Shown here: positions 10,016 through 17,536 of the stretch, in pieces | Layout of the letters: each line of letters opens with the position of its first letter | How positions within the stretch are numbered: position 1 is the first letter of the stretch | Source: Streptomyces sp. NBC_01549 | GTDB taxonomy: Bacteria > Actinomycetota > Actinomycetes > Streptomycetales > Streptomycetaceae | DNA length: 64,000 nucleotides | Assembly: GCF_026339955.1 (NCBI RefSeq) | Contig: NZ_JAPEPW010000001.1 | Location: forward strand, 1,240,001-1,304,000 | Direction: 5' to 3' | Position numbers and translations under genes: made by a program | The notes under the pieces: model-generated | Database searches by the model: none | What the model was told of the DNA's origin: nothing | The model's input: the letters and a program-made list of their open reading frames with translations, nothing else

Positions 10016-10348
10016 TCAGAGCACCTCGGACAGCTCCTCCAGCAGCCGGCGCTTCGGCCGGGCGCCCACCATCGACTTCACCGGCTCACCGCCGCGAAAG
10101 ACCATGAACGTGGGCATCGACAGCACCCGGTAGGCGTTCGTCGTCAGCGGGTTCGTGTCCACGTCCAGCTGGACCACCTTGAGCCGCTCGCCCTCCTCGG
10201 CCGCCAGGGCGCTGAGCACCGGCCCCATCTGCCGGCACGGCGGGCACCAGTCGGCCGTGAACTCCACCAGCACCGGGAGCTCGGCGCCGATCACCTCCGC
10301 CTCGAAGTCCGCGTCCGTCACCGAAGCCACGCCTGCCACCTTGATCAC
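10016..10348 (-). CDS. thioredoxin, WCPPC active site
   Basis: 110 aa single-domain thioredoxin for cytoplasmic disulfide reduction. Seen: the active site ADWCPPCRQMGP (Pro-Pro instead of the usual Gly-Pro between the cysteines) and the cis-Pro loop SMPTFMVF. Start GTG 10348 is chosen because GGGAGG lies about 9 nt upstream and it overlaps the MerR stop as GTGA, and because it gives normal thioredoxin length; longer frames add an Ala/Gly/Arg-rich stretch that is MerR sequence in another frame. It is co-transcribed with the MerR gene. The CPPC site should shift redox potential relative to CGPC; the target is unknown. Confidence 0.9.
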   Translation of the reverse strand: MIKVAGVASVTDADFEAEVIGAELPVLVEFTADWCPPCRQMGPVLSALAAEEGERLKVVQLDVDTNPLTTNAYRVLSMPTFMVFRGGEPVKSMVGARPKRRLLEELSEVL

Positions 10349-10773
10349 CGCGTCCGCCCTCCCAGTTCGCATACGGGTTCCGGGCCGCCCGGAACCTCCG
10401 CCTCGGCCGCCAGCTCGTCGCGCGCCCGCTCGGCCCGCGCCAGCTGCGCGCCGACCTCGGCCCGTACGACCCGCAACTCGTCGATCAGCGCGTCGAGCTC
10501 GCCCAGCTTGCGCCGGTAGACCGCGAGCGAGGCCGGACAGGAGTCCCCCTCCGGGTGCCCCGCCCGCAGACACTCCACGAAGGGCCGGGTCTCCTCCAGG
10601 TCGAACCCGAAGTCCTGCAGCGTCCTGATCTGCCGCAGCAGCCGCAGGTCGTGCTCGTCGTACGTCCGGTACCCGTTCTCGCCCCGCCGCGCGGGCAACA
10701 GTCCCCGTGACTCGTAGTACCGAAGAGTCCGCGTGGTGGTCCCGGCCCGCGCCGCCAGCTCGCCGATTCGCAT
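10345..10773 (-). CDS. MerR-family transcriptional regulator
   Basis: 142 aa. Seen: N-terminal winged HTH MRIGELAARAGTTTRTLRYYESRGLLPARR, then the wing and a dimerisation helix (FGFDLEETRPFVECL, LGELDALIDELRVVRAEV). One or two cysteines (VECLRAGHPEGDSCPASL) could bind metal or thiol ligands. Start is ATG 10773; a longer frame to 10869 runs through the promoter. The start codon lies 7 nt after a -10 box in a MerR-type promoter with a 19-bp spacer (10781-10811), so autoregulation and leaderless translation are likely. The coupled thioredoxin gene suggests a thiol or redox signal. Confidence 0.9.
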   Translation of the reverse strand: MRIGELAARAGTTTRTLRYYESRGLLPARRGENGYRTYDEHDLRLLRQIRTLQDFGFDLEETRPFVECLRAGHPEGDSCPASLAVYRRKLGELDALIDELRVVRAEVGAQLARAERARDELAAEAEVPGGPEPVCELGGRTR

Positions 10774-10780
10774 GGGTGCG

Positions 10781-10811
10781 ACAGTAGGGGTTGACCCCAG
10801 CGTCAAGGCAA
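10781..10811 (-). promoter_or_regulatory. MerR-type promoter with dyad in a 19-bp spacer
   Basis: Reading the minus strand: -35 TTGCCT (10806-10811), 19-bp spacer, -10 TACTGT (10781-10786). The spacer carries the dyad TTGAC-6 nt-GTCAA. A stretched 19-bp spacer with an operator inside it is the hallmark of MerR-activated promoters. Confidence 0.7.
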
Positions 10812-11054
10812 GCTGGTGAGAACGCTTGCCCCGTGGGAGGACCACCGGCGCCAAGGTCACTGCATCCAAAGGGCCCTACGTCGAGACGTCACAGCAATCT
10901 CCGGATCCGGCGGCCTCGCGCCGGATCCGGGAAAAAAGGTCAGTTGCGAGACAGGCCGATAGCCGCCCACCAATCCTGCAGCAGATTCTTGTATACGCCT
11001 GAGCCGAGATGTGGGCGACGTGCCCAGAGCCCACCGTCTCGCCGAACCAGGGCA

Positions 11055-11062
11055 GCATGTCC
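11055..11062. repeat. left 8-bp target duplication of the ISL3 element
   Basis: GCATGTCC immediately left of the IS; the identical octamer at 12582-12589 lies immediately right. Eight-bp duplications are typical of ISL3-family insertion. Confidence 0.9.
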
Positions 11063-12581
11063 GGGTCTTCGAATTTAGTGGGGGTGTGCCTCCCGTCGGC
11101 TTCGCCGGGTGGTTGCGCAGCGTGAGCGGAGGCGTTGGTTCGCTCGGTTGCGGAAGCCGAAGGCGTTACGCGCTTCGAGCTTGATGAGGCGGTTGTTGCC
11201 CTCCGAGGCGGCGTTGGTGATCCCGGTGGTCAGGTAGGTCTCGATGCCGTCCCACCACTGCTCGATGGTCTCGGCGAGGGTGACGAGTTCGGGCAGGTGA
11301 GCGTGGTCGGCGACGTGGGCGAAGAAGCGGTGGCGGGCGGTGGAGATCGCGGAGTGGTCGGGGGTGACGTGCCTGCGGGTGACGGTCAGGCCCAGGAGGT
11401 CGCGCAGGAGTTCCTTGCCCTGCCAGGCCGCATAGATCTGTCGGCCGTAGGTCCCCATGTACTCCAACTCGGTCTTGAGGAGCTCGCGTTGTTCGTCGGT
11501 GAGGTCTTCCTTGTTGCGGCGCAGGAGCTTGCGGACGCTGTAGATGCTGTCGCCCTTGCGGGCCCGGCGGCCGTGCTGTTTCCAGGTGAGGCGTCGGCGC
11601 AGGTCGGCGAGGTGGCGCTGGGCGAGTTGCACGATGTGGAAGCAGTCCACGACCACCGCCGCGTGCGGCAGGGCACGGTGGACGGCGGCGCGGAAGGTGG
11701 AGCACAGGTCGATGGCGACGTAGCGGACCTGCTCGCGCCAGGCGGCGGGCCGGGCCGTCAGCCAGTCGGCGACGGAGGCGGAGTTGCGGCCCTCGACCTG
11801 GCCGAACAGGCCGCGCCCGCCGATCGCGTCGACGAAGCCGATGTGCCAGGCGTCCGCGACCAGCTCCCACTTCTCCGTGTCCGGGTTCTGCTCCCACACC
11901 GGCTTACCCCGCCGGGTCTCGTCGATCCCGATCGCCTCGGTCACCGGCGGCTCCTCGGGCAGGACCTTCGCGGCGTAGTCCTCGAAGCAGTGCTGCACGA
12001 TCGGCCAGGACAGGCCCAGATCCCGGCCGGCCTGCACCACCGATCGCCCGCCGTCACACACCGCGGCCCCGGCCGCCCGCCGAAGCGCCCCGGTCGTACG
12101 CATCCGCGCGGGTACCTGGCCTATGGACTCGGTGAACGAGCGGCGGTCGCAGTCGAGTTCGGTGCAGTGCCAGCGTGCCTTGCGCCACCGGATACTCACC
12201 GGGCGCCCGCCGCAGGACAGGTGTCTGGGGGCGGTGGTGCGGTAGTCCTTCAGCCGGGTGGAGAAAACCCCGCACGAGGGGCAGGCCCTCGCGGACTCCT
12301 CGTTCGTCACGACGTATACCGTCGATCCGCCTGCCTTGTCGTCCTTGACCTGCGTCACACTCACCCCCTCCAGCCCAAGCAGTCGCGTCGCAGCCTCGTT
12401 GGTCCCGGTATCGTCGATGCTCAAGCCCGTGGGTTCTTCATGATCGGTTGCCTAGACAACAACCATGATCACGAAGACCCGCGGGCTCCTTGCGTCCAGG
12501 CCACCCACACCCCAGGCCCATCACGCTCGGTGACTGAACGTCAGGCCGTCACCGCCGCACCCCCACTAAATTCGAAGACCC
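11063..12581 (-). mobile_element. complete ISL3-family insertion sequence (1519 bp)
   Basis: Bounded by perfect 24-bp terminal inverted repeats, 11063-11086 and 12558-12581, each beginning GGGTCTTCGAATTTAG when read inward, and flanked by the 8-bp duplication GCATGTCC on both sides. One transposase gene fills it. Perfect repeats and duplication suggest a recent insertion. It landed 25 bp beyond the stop codon of the neighbouring tnpB gene. Confidence 0.95.
11075..12424 (-). CDS. ISL3-family DDE transposase
   Basis: 449 aa. Seen: N-terminal zinc-finger-like region (CPSCGVFSTRLKDYR ... CTELDCDRRSF), HTH segment, then the DDE catalytic core with Asp in IGIDETRRGKP, Asp in VVVDCFHIVQLAQ and Glu in NAASEGNNRLIKLEARNAFG, the conserved ISL3 C-terminal motif. 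Start is TTG 12424 with no good ribosome site. The TAA stop (11075-11077) lies inside the left terminal repeat. No frameshift or missing catalytic residue is visible, so it may be active. Confidence 0.94.
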   Translation of the reverse strand: MSIDDTGTNEAATRLLGLEGVSVTQVKDDKAGGSTVYVVTNEESARACPSCGVFSTRLKDYRTTAPRHLSCGGRPVSIRWRKARWHCTELDCDRRSFTESIGQVPARMRTTGALRRAAGAAVCDGGRSVVQAGRDLGLSWPIVQHCFEDYAAKVLPEEPPVTEAIGIDETRRGKPVWEQNPDTEKWELVADAWHIGFVDAIGGRGLFGQVEGRNSASVADWLTARPAAWREQVRYVAIDLCSTFRAAVHRALPHAAVVVDCFHIVQLAQRHLADLRRRLTWKQHGRRARKGDSIYSVRKLLRRNKEDLTDEQRELLKTELEYMGTYGRQIYAAWQGKELLRDLLGLTVTRRHVTPDHSAISTARHRFFAHVADHAHLPELVTLAETIEQWWDGIETYLTTGITNAASEGNNRLIKLEARNAFGFRNRANQRLRSRCATTRRSRREAHPH

Positions 12582-12614
12582 GCATGTCCTGGCTGTTGGT
12601 CAACTGCCCGTCAT

Positions 12615-13859
12615 TCAGTCTGCCGAGCTTGCACAACGGGCATCACTGGCGGTGATGGTGCGTCTGCGTCCAACCCCACCTCGCTGTCGCGGGGGTGGGG
12701 CAGGGGCCGTTGACTGGGCCCCGCGTCGCCACAACTCCCACGCACGTGCGCGGATGTTGCGGGAGCCATTCCGGTCTGCGTGATCAACGAATCCGCAGTT
12801 CCGGCATGCGAACCAGGCCTGGGAGACCCGGTTCGCCTTGTCGATGTGCCCGCACTCGGCGCAGGTGCGCGAGGTGTACGCCGGATCGACATGCACCACC
12901 GGCACCCCGGCCTTGCGGGCCTTGTACGCGATGAACTGCCCGAGCTGACGGAAGGACCAGCTGGAGTGGGTGGCCCGTTGGGGCTTGCGAAGCCGTACCC
13001 GTTCACGGATCCCTGTCAGGTCTTCCAGGGCGATCCCGCGACCGGTGCGTTCTGCCTCAGCCACCACATGCTTCGCGATCTTGTGGTTGATGTCCCGCGC
13101 CCGCCGGGCCTCCTTGCGCCGTCGTTTCTTCAGGCGCCGTTTGGCGGACGGGGTGTTCTTCTTCTGCAGTTTGGTGCGCAGGTCGCGCTCGCGCAGGCGG
13201 ATGCGGTTCAGCTCGCGTCCGGCCATGATCTCGCCGTCACTGGTGGTGGCGATGTTCACGATTCCCAGGTCGATGCCGAGGAAGTCCACCGGACCGGTGT
13301 TGAGCGGCGCTTCAGGGATCTCGCAGGTGGCGTTCAAAAACCACATGCCGTCCCGGTACAGCAGGTCGGACTCGCCCTTGCGGTAGAGGGCCAGAGCTGC
13401 CAGATGCTCCGGGGATGCAACAAAAGCGACGTTCTTTACCCGTCCGCAAACTGTCCAGATAGACACCCGCCGATCGGGAATCAGCCAGGACAACATCCGG
13501 TCGTCGTAGGGCTGTGCGCCCTCCGGACGGAAGAAAATTGGTTTCTCCGTGGCCTTGCGATACCGCTTCGACCCCGGTCTGCCCAGGTTTCCGGCACCCA
13601 GATTCACCTTCAGCACAGCGTACGCGTCGCACGTTTTCTTGATCACGTGCTGGGCTGCCTGCGCCCCCAGACCCCACCGCGCCCTGATCTCGCCGTAAAC
13701 GTGCTCGCGCAGTGTGAAGTTCTTCTTCACATCCTTCTCGAATGCAACCTGGCCCGCCCAAGTGGCTGCTTCGTTGCAGGCGCGCAGTGTTGCCTCAAGT
13801 GCCGCCGCTTGCACGGGCGTCGGCAGCAGCTTCACCTGCACCACAAGCTTCACACGCAT
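12615..13859 (-). CDS. tnpB: TnpB RNA-guided nuclease (IS200/IS605 or IS1341 type)
   Basis: 414 aa from ATG 13859 (MRVKLVVQVKLLPTPVQ, the usual TnpB start); an upstream in-frame extension to 13976 looks untranslated. Seen: N-terminal OrfB_IS605 domain; RuvC-like Asp in GIDLGIVNIATTSDG, Glu in ALEDLTGI, final Asp in DHADRNGSRNI; zinc ribbon CAECG ... CRNCG. All catalytic residues are present. No tnpA lies nearby, so this is a lone-TnpB element. TnpB uses an omega RNA that covers the tnpB 3' end and the element's right end; the ISL3 insertion 25 bp past the stop must split that region. The C-terminus is Pro/Arg/Gly-rich beyond the RuvC domain. Confidence 0.93.
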   Translation of the reverse strand: MRVKLVVQVKLLPTPVQAAALEATLRACNEAATWAGQVAFEKDVKKNFTLREHVYGEIRARWGLGAQAAQHVIKKTCDAYAVLKVNLGAGNLGRPGSKRYRKATEKPIFFRPEGAQPYDDRMLSWLIPDRRVSIWTVCGRVKNVAFVASPEHLAALALYRKGESDLLYRDGMWFLNATCEIPEAPLNTGPVDFLGIDLGIVNIATTSDGEIMAGRELNRIRLRERDLRTKLQKKNTPSAKRRLKKRRRKEARRARDINHKIAKHVVAEAERTGRGIALEDLTGIRERVRLRKPQRATHSSWSFRQLGQFIAYKARKAGVPVVHVDPAYTSRTCAECGHIDKANRVSQAWFACRNCGFVDHADRNGSRNIRARAWELWRRGAQSTAPAPPPRQRGGVGRRRTITASDARCASSAD

Positions 13860-13895
13860 GACGCTAGCCGGACGTTCCAGCCTCGCACATTCGAA

Positions 13896-13920
13896 CACAG
13901 GAAATTTCAGCCTTCCTGTG
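13896..13920. repeat. hairpin near the left end of the tnpB element
   Basis: CACAGGAA pairs with TTCCTGTG (8 bp, 9-nt loop) 37 bp upstream of the tnpB start. Subterminal palindromes are transposition signals in IS200/IS605-type elements, so this may mark its left end; the exact boundary is not resolved. Confidence 0.5.
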
Positions 13921-13972
13921 ACTATAAAGTCCGGTCCGAGAATCCCATGGGCCCAGAAGCGCCCCGCAGGAC

Positions 13973-14743
13973 TCACGAAACCACGATCACACCCGCGGAC
14001 TCCTCGACCTCCAGCAGCGACGCGCTGTGCCGCTCCTCCTCGAACGCCTTGCGTCCGCCGCGCAGTCCGAAGAGGCGTTTGGCGAGGGCGATGTAGAGGA
14101 CGGCGAGGATGTTGAGGACCAGGGTGGCGACCTTCAAGTAGCTGACGTGCTCGGTGAGTTCGTAGATCTCCAGGGGCAGGAAGGCGGCGGTGGCGACCAC
14201 CGTCAGATACTCCGCCCAGCGCTTGGCGTACCAGAGGCCGCCCGCCTCGACGAGTTCGATCAGCGCGTACGCCAGCAGCAGCGCGGCCACCAGGACCAGC
14301 GTGGAGTGCTTGTAGCCGAAGGACTTCTGGATGGTGCCGACGACCGGCGAGTGGTCGAGGTCGTAGTGGAAGTGCTTGAAGACCGGCCGGAAGACGTCGA
14401 GGTTCTCGTCGAACAGCCGGCGCACCGCGTCCTGGCTGTTGCTAAATTTCCATACCGCTACGGCCACAAGCACGACGAACACCCCGCGCACGGCCCGTTC
14501 GATCGCCAGGAAGCGCAGGATGAACAGGTCCCGCAGCACCTTGCCGCGCGGTACCAGCGGCGCCTGCTCCGCGGGACCGGTTCCGTGCGGTTCGCCCAGC
14601 ACGAAGTCGCCGCAGCGCAGACAGCGCCAGGTCTCGCCGAGGCTCGTCTCGGCGCGCAGCCGCCGACGCAGTTCCGGCTCGTCGGGCGCGTACGTCACAT
14701 GGCCTTTGCGCGCGCATGTCCGCCGGTCCCAGTCGATCTTCAT
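13973..14743 (-). CDS. DUF2127-like integral membrane protein with Cys-rich N-terminus
   Basis: 256 aa. Seen: a soluble N-terminus with Cys/His positions (CARKGHVTY, then CLRCGDFVLGEPHG near 40) that could form a small zinc site, followed by about four membrane helices (AVRGVFVVLVAVAVW, TLVLVAALLLAYALIELVEA, LTVVATAAFLPLEIYEL, VATLVLNILAVLYIALAK). The GLWYAKRWAEYLTV segment and helix pattern recall DUF2127. Function is unknown. It is the first ordinary chromosomal gene right of the mobile DNA. Family assignment is from memory of the pattern. Confidence 0.75.
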   Translation of the reverse strand: MKIDWDRRTCARKGHVTYAPDEPELRRRLRAETSLGETWRCLRCGDFVLGEPHGTGPAEQAPLVPRGKVLRDLFILRFLAIERAVRGVFVVLVAVAVWKFSNSQDAVRRLFDENLDVFRPVFKHFHYDLDHSPVVGTIQKSFGYKHSTLVLVAALLLAYALIELVEAGGLWYAKRWAEYLTVVATAAFLPLEIYELTEHVSYLKVATLVLNILAVLYIALAKRLFGLRGGRKAFEEERHSASLLEVEESAGVIVVS

Positions 14744-14861
14744 ACTCGGTGTCCTCCGCAGAACATGCCGTGCCGTGCCGGTCAGTCCGGCACGGCACGG
14801 TAGTGCATGTTCTACGAGACGGAACCCCGACGGTCACGGTTCCGAGGCGGGCGAGGCGCGC

Positions 14862-16556
14862 TCAGCGCGTCGCGGCCGCGGTGAGCTCCGGTTCCTCCGC
14901 GACCCGCTCCGGGACCTCCTGCGGGTGCCCGCCGCTCCTCCGGGGCAGCAGGACGGTGACCAGCACGGTGCCCACGCCCAGGATCACCGCGCCGATCAGA
15001 CTGGTGTGCGCCACCGCGTCCGAGAAGGACGAGCCGACGGCCTCCGCCATCCGCCGTGCCCCCTGGGCGAGTTGGCCGGACTGCTCCTTCAGCTGCGCGG
15101 CCTTCTCGGCGTTCCCCGCGTGCCCCGCCCGCGCGGCCTGTTCGCCGAGCTGCCGGGCCTTGTCGCCGATGCCCTGGGCGACCGCGTAGCCCGCGCCGAC
15201 CGAGTCCTGCGCCGTGGTCAGGGCGCCCGCCGGGAGTTCGCTGCCCGCGGTGGCGTCCGAGAGGTGCGCGGAGTACGAACTCGCCAGCACGGAACCGAGG
15301 ATCGCGATGCCGAGTGAGCCGCCGAGCTCCAGCGAGGTGTCGTTGACCGCGCCGCCGACACCGAGTTCGGCCTCGGGGAACGCGCCCATGATGGCGTCCG
15401 TGCAGGGCGAGAGCGCAAGCCCGATCGCGAGGCCCAGGATGGCGAGGGGCAGTACGAGATCGCCGTACGAGGATGCCGCGTCCACCTGGGTGAGCAGCGC
15501 GAGCGCCACCGTGCCGCCAACCATGCCCGCGGTCACCGTGATCTTCATGCCGATGCGCGGGGTGAGGTAGCCGGTGAGGGCCGAGCCGACGAACACGGCC
15601 CCGGCGAGCGGCAGCATCCGCACTCCGGTGTCCAGCGCGTCGTAGCCGAGGACGAACTGGAGGTGCTGGGTGAGGTAGTAGAAGGCGCCGAAGACGGCCA
15701 GGAAGAAGAGGGCGACGGCGAGGTTGGAGCCCGCGAACCGACGGTGGGCGAAGCGGCGTACGTCGACGACCGGGCGCGGGTGGCGCAGCTCCCACACCAC
15801 GAAGGCCACGAGGCCGGCACCGGCGACGACCGCGGCAGTCACGGCCTTGACGCCCCATCCGAAGTGCGGCCCCTCGATGATCATGTAGACCAGCGAGCCG
15901 ATCCAGACCACGGACAGCAGACCGCCGACGTGGTCGATGCGGTCGTGGTGCGCGGCCCTGGACGGCGGTACGAGGACGAGGGCGCCGACGATCGCGAGCG
16001 CGGCGACGGGCACGTTGATCAGGAACGTGGACGACCAGCCGTGGTCCTCCAGCAGCGCACCGGCGACCAGCGGCCCGGCCGCTATGGCGAGTCCGGCGGT
16101 GGCGGTCCACAGGGTGATCGCCTTCGCCCGCTCCTCACGCGGGAAGGTCGCGGCGAGCAGGGAGAGCGTCGCGGGCATGATCAGGGCGGCGCCGACGCCC
16201 ATGACGGCACGGGCCGCGATGACCCCGGTGGAGCTGTCGACGAGTGAGCCCGCGACCGCGCCCCCGCCGAAGACGACGAGTCCCAGGATGAGCGCGCCGC
16301 GCCGGCTGTACTTGTCGCCGATCGCGCCGAGCAGCAGCATCAGCGCCGCGTACGGGACGGTGTAGCCGTCTATGACCCACTGCAGATCCGCGCTGGACAG
16401 GCCCAGGTCCTGGGTCATGTCGGGGGCCGCGACCGTGAGGGCGGTGTTCGCCATCACGATGATCAGCAGGCTCAGGCAGAGCACCAGCAGCGCCCACCAG
16501 CGTCGGGCATAGGGCCGGTCCATCCCCTCGACCGGTTCGTTCATGACGAGACGCAT
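14862..16556 (-). CDS. MFS exporter, DHA2 (EmrB/QacA) family, 14 TM
   Basis: 564 aa proton-driven multidrug exporter candidate. Seen: TM1 LLVLCLSLLIIVMANTALTVAAPDM, motif A GAIGDKYSRRGALILG, motif C-like GWSSTFLINVPVA, about 14 membrane helices, and a long Ala/Gln-rich periplasmic or cytosolic insert (residues ~455-510: GIGDKARQLGEQAARAG) before the last helix. Start ATG 16556 is chosen for GGAGG 12 nt upstream; ATG 16544 has none. A TetR gene is divergent across a repeat-rich 185-bp region, the usual drug-pump arrangement, so repression relieved by ligand is likely. Confidence 0.9.
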   Translation of the reverse strand: MRLVMNEPVEGMDRPYARRWWALLVLCLSLLIIVMANTALTVAAPDMTQDLGLSSADLQWVIDGYTVPYAALMLLLGAIGDKYSRRGALILGLVVFGGGAVAGSLVDSSTGVIAARAVMGVGAALIMPATLSLLAATFPREERAKAITLWTATAGLAIAAGPLVAGALLEDHGWSSTFLINVPVAALAIVGALVLVPPSRAAHHDRIDHVGGLLSVVWIGSLVYMIIEGPHFGWGVKAVTAAVVAGAGLVAFVVWELRHPRPVVDVRRFAHRRFAGSNLAVALFFLAVFGAFYYLTQHLQFVLGYDALDTGVRMLPLAGAVFVGSALTGYLTPRIGMKITVTAGMVGGTVALALLTQVDAASSYGDLVLPLAILGLAIGLALSPCTDAIMGAFPEAELGVGGAVNDTSLELGGSLGIAILGSVLASSYSAHLSDATAGSELPAGALTTAQDSVGAGYAVAQGIGDKARQLGEQAARAGHAGNAEKAAQLKEQSGQLAQGARRMAEAVGSSFSDAVAHTSLIGAVILGVGTVLVTVLLPRRSGGHPQEVPERVAEEPELTAAATR

Positions 16557-16580
16557 GACTACGGTCGCCCTCCCTCTCTC

Positions 16581-16676
16581 TTCATCCCTCTTGCACACCG
16601 GTTCATCCCTCTTGCACACCGACGTGCAACTGCACAGCAATGTGCAATCTACTTCGATGCGCAATGCTGTGCAAAT
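16581..16676. promoter_or_regulatory. divergent operator region: 21-bp tandem repeat plus TTGCACA dyads
   Basis: The 20-bp unit TTCATCCCTCTTGCACACCG occurs twice with a 21-bp period (16581-16600, 16602-16621). Right of it are the dyad TGCACA-4 nt-TGTGCA and several more TTGCACA-like half-sites up to 16676. Two-turn spacing on one DNA face suggests cooperative binding, most simply by the divergent TetR protein at 16742. Confidence 0.65.
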
Positions 16677-16741
16677 GAAGGAGGTGGAGCCGTTATGGAG
16701 GGCACGGGCGAGCGCCTCGCACGGACCCGGGGGCGTGCAGA

Positions 16742-17359
16742 ATGGCAGCCATGACCACGGGTAGTGCCAGCCGCGCGGATGCGAACCGCCGCCGCATCCT
16801 CGACGTCGCGCTCGCCGAGCTGCTGCGCGACCCCGACGCGTCCATGGATCAGATCGCACGGGCCGCCGGCGTCGTACGGCGCACGGTGTACGGGCACTTC
16901 CCGAGCCGCGAGGTACTGATCAGCACCTTGACCGACGGCGCGGTGGAGGCGGTGGCCGCGGCGCACGCGGCGGGCCGGGAGAGCGGCCGGGACCCCGCGG
17001 AATCGCTGATCCGCTCGACGCTCGCCGTCTGGGAGATCGCCGACCGCTACCGGCTGCTGGTCGCCCTCGCCCAGCGCAGCGTCACGGTGCAGGGCATCCG
17101 CGAGCGGCTCACGCCGGTGCGCGAGGCCTGCGCGGAGCTGCTGCGGCGCGGCCTCGACGAGGGCGTGTTCGAGTCCGCGCTGCCGGCGCCCGCACTGGCG
17201 TACGTGCACGAGCAGATGCTGTTCGCCCTCATGGAGGCGGTGAACGACGGACTGCTGGCACCGCAAGAGGCGGGCCGCTCCGCCGCGATCACCATGCTGA
17301 CCGCGGCGGGCGTACCCGCCTCCAGAGCCACCGAACTGGTGACCAAGCTGAGCGATTGA
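16742..17359 (+). CDS. TetR-family regulator, likely controller of the divergent MFS pump
   Basis: 205 aa. Seen: N-terminal HTH in RILDVALAELLRDPDASMDQIARAAGVVRRTVYGHFPSREVLIS, with an all-helical ligand domain after it. Start ATG 16742 (a second ATG at 16751 is also possible). The operator region between this gene and the MFS gene suggests autoregulation as well as pump control. The inducer is unknown. Confidence 0.9.
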   Translation: MAAMTTGSASRADANRRRILDVALAELLRDPDASMDQIARAAGVVRRTVYGHFPSREVLISTLTDGAVEAVAAAHAAGRESGRDPAESLIRSTLAVWEIADRYRLLVALAQRSVTVQGIRERLTPVREACAELLRRGLDEGVFESALPAPALAYVHEQMLFALMEAVNDGLLAPQEAGRSAAITMLTAAGVPASRATELVTKLSD

Positions 17360-17397
17360 GCTGTTGAGGTTCCTCTTCGAACTTCTGCGGCACCACA

Positions 17398-17438
17398 CCG
17401 GGCGGCCAGGTCTACGGGGGGAGAACCTGGCCGCCCGG
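17398..17438. terminator. perfect 14-bp terminator between convergent tetR and dctA
   Basis: CCGGGCGGCCAGGT pairs with its exact complement at 17425-17438 around a 13-nt loop, in the convergent gap. It is followed by a copy of the dispersed GGGGCGCG...GACCAGCC repeat. Confidence 0.8.
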
Positions 17439-17457
17439 CGGCTTGGGGCGCCCCGAA

Positions 17458-17484
17458 GGGGCGCGAGGAACTGCGCGACCAGCC
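17458..17484 (+). repeat. dispersed Streptomyces intergenic repeat, copy 1
   Basis: Copy of a ~27-bp sequence with core GAACTGCGCGACCAGCC (here preceded by GGGGCGCGAG). Further copies are at 38507-38533 and 50826-50852, and a partial one at 59084-59094. All lie between genes. Confidence 0.75.
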
Positions 17485-17536
17485 ACGATCCACACGCGGC
17501 CTCCGAACGACCCGCAGCCCCTCTTCAGCGGAGCTC

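Noticed and set aside
10876-11058. 60-aa frame left of the ISL3 element as the gene interrupted by the IS
   Set aside because: Joining both sides of the target duplication does not give a recognisable protein.
10876-13990. Integrative element with att sites
   Set aside because: Only an IS and a TnpB element are visible; no integrase, tRNA or long direct repeats.
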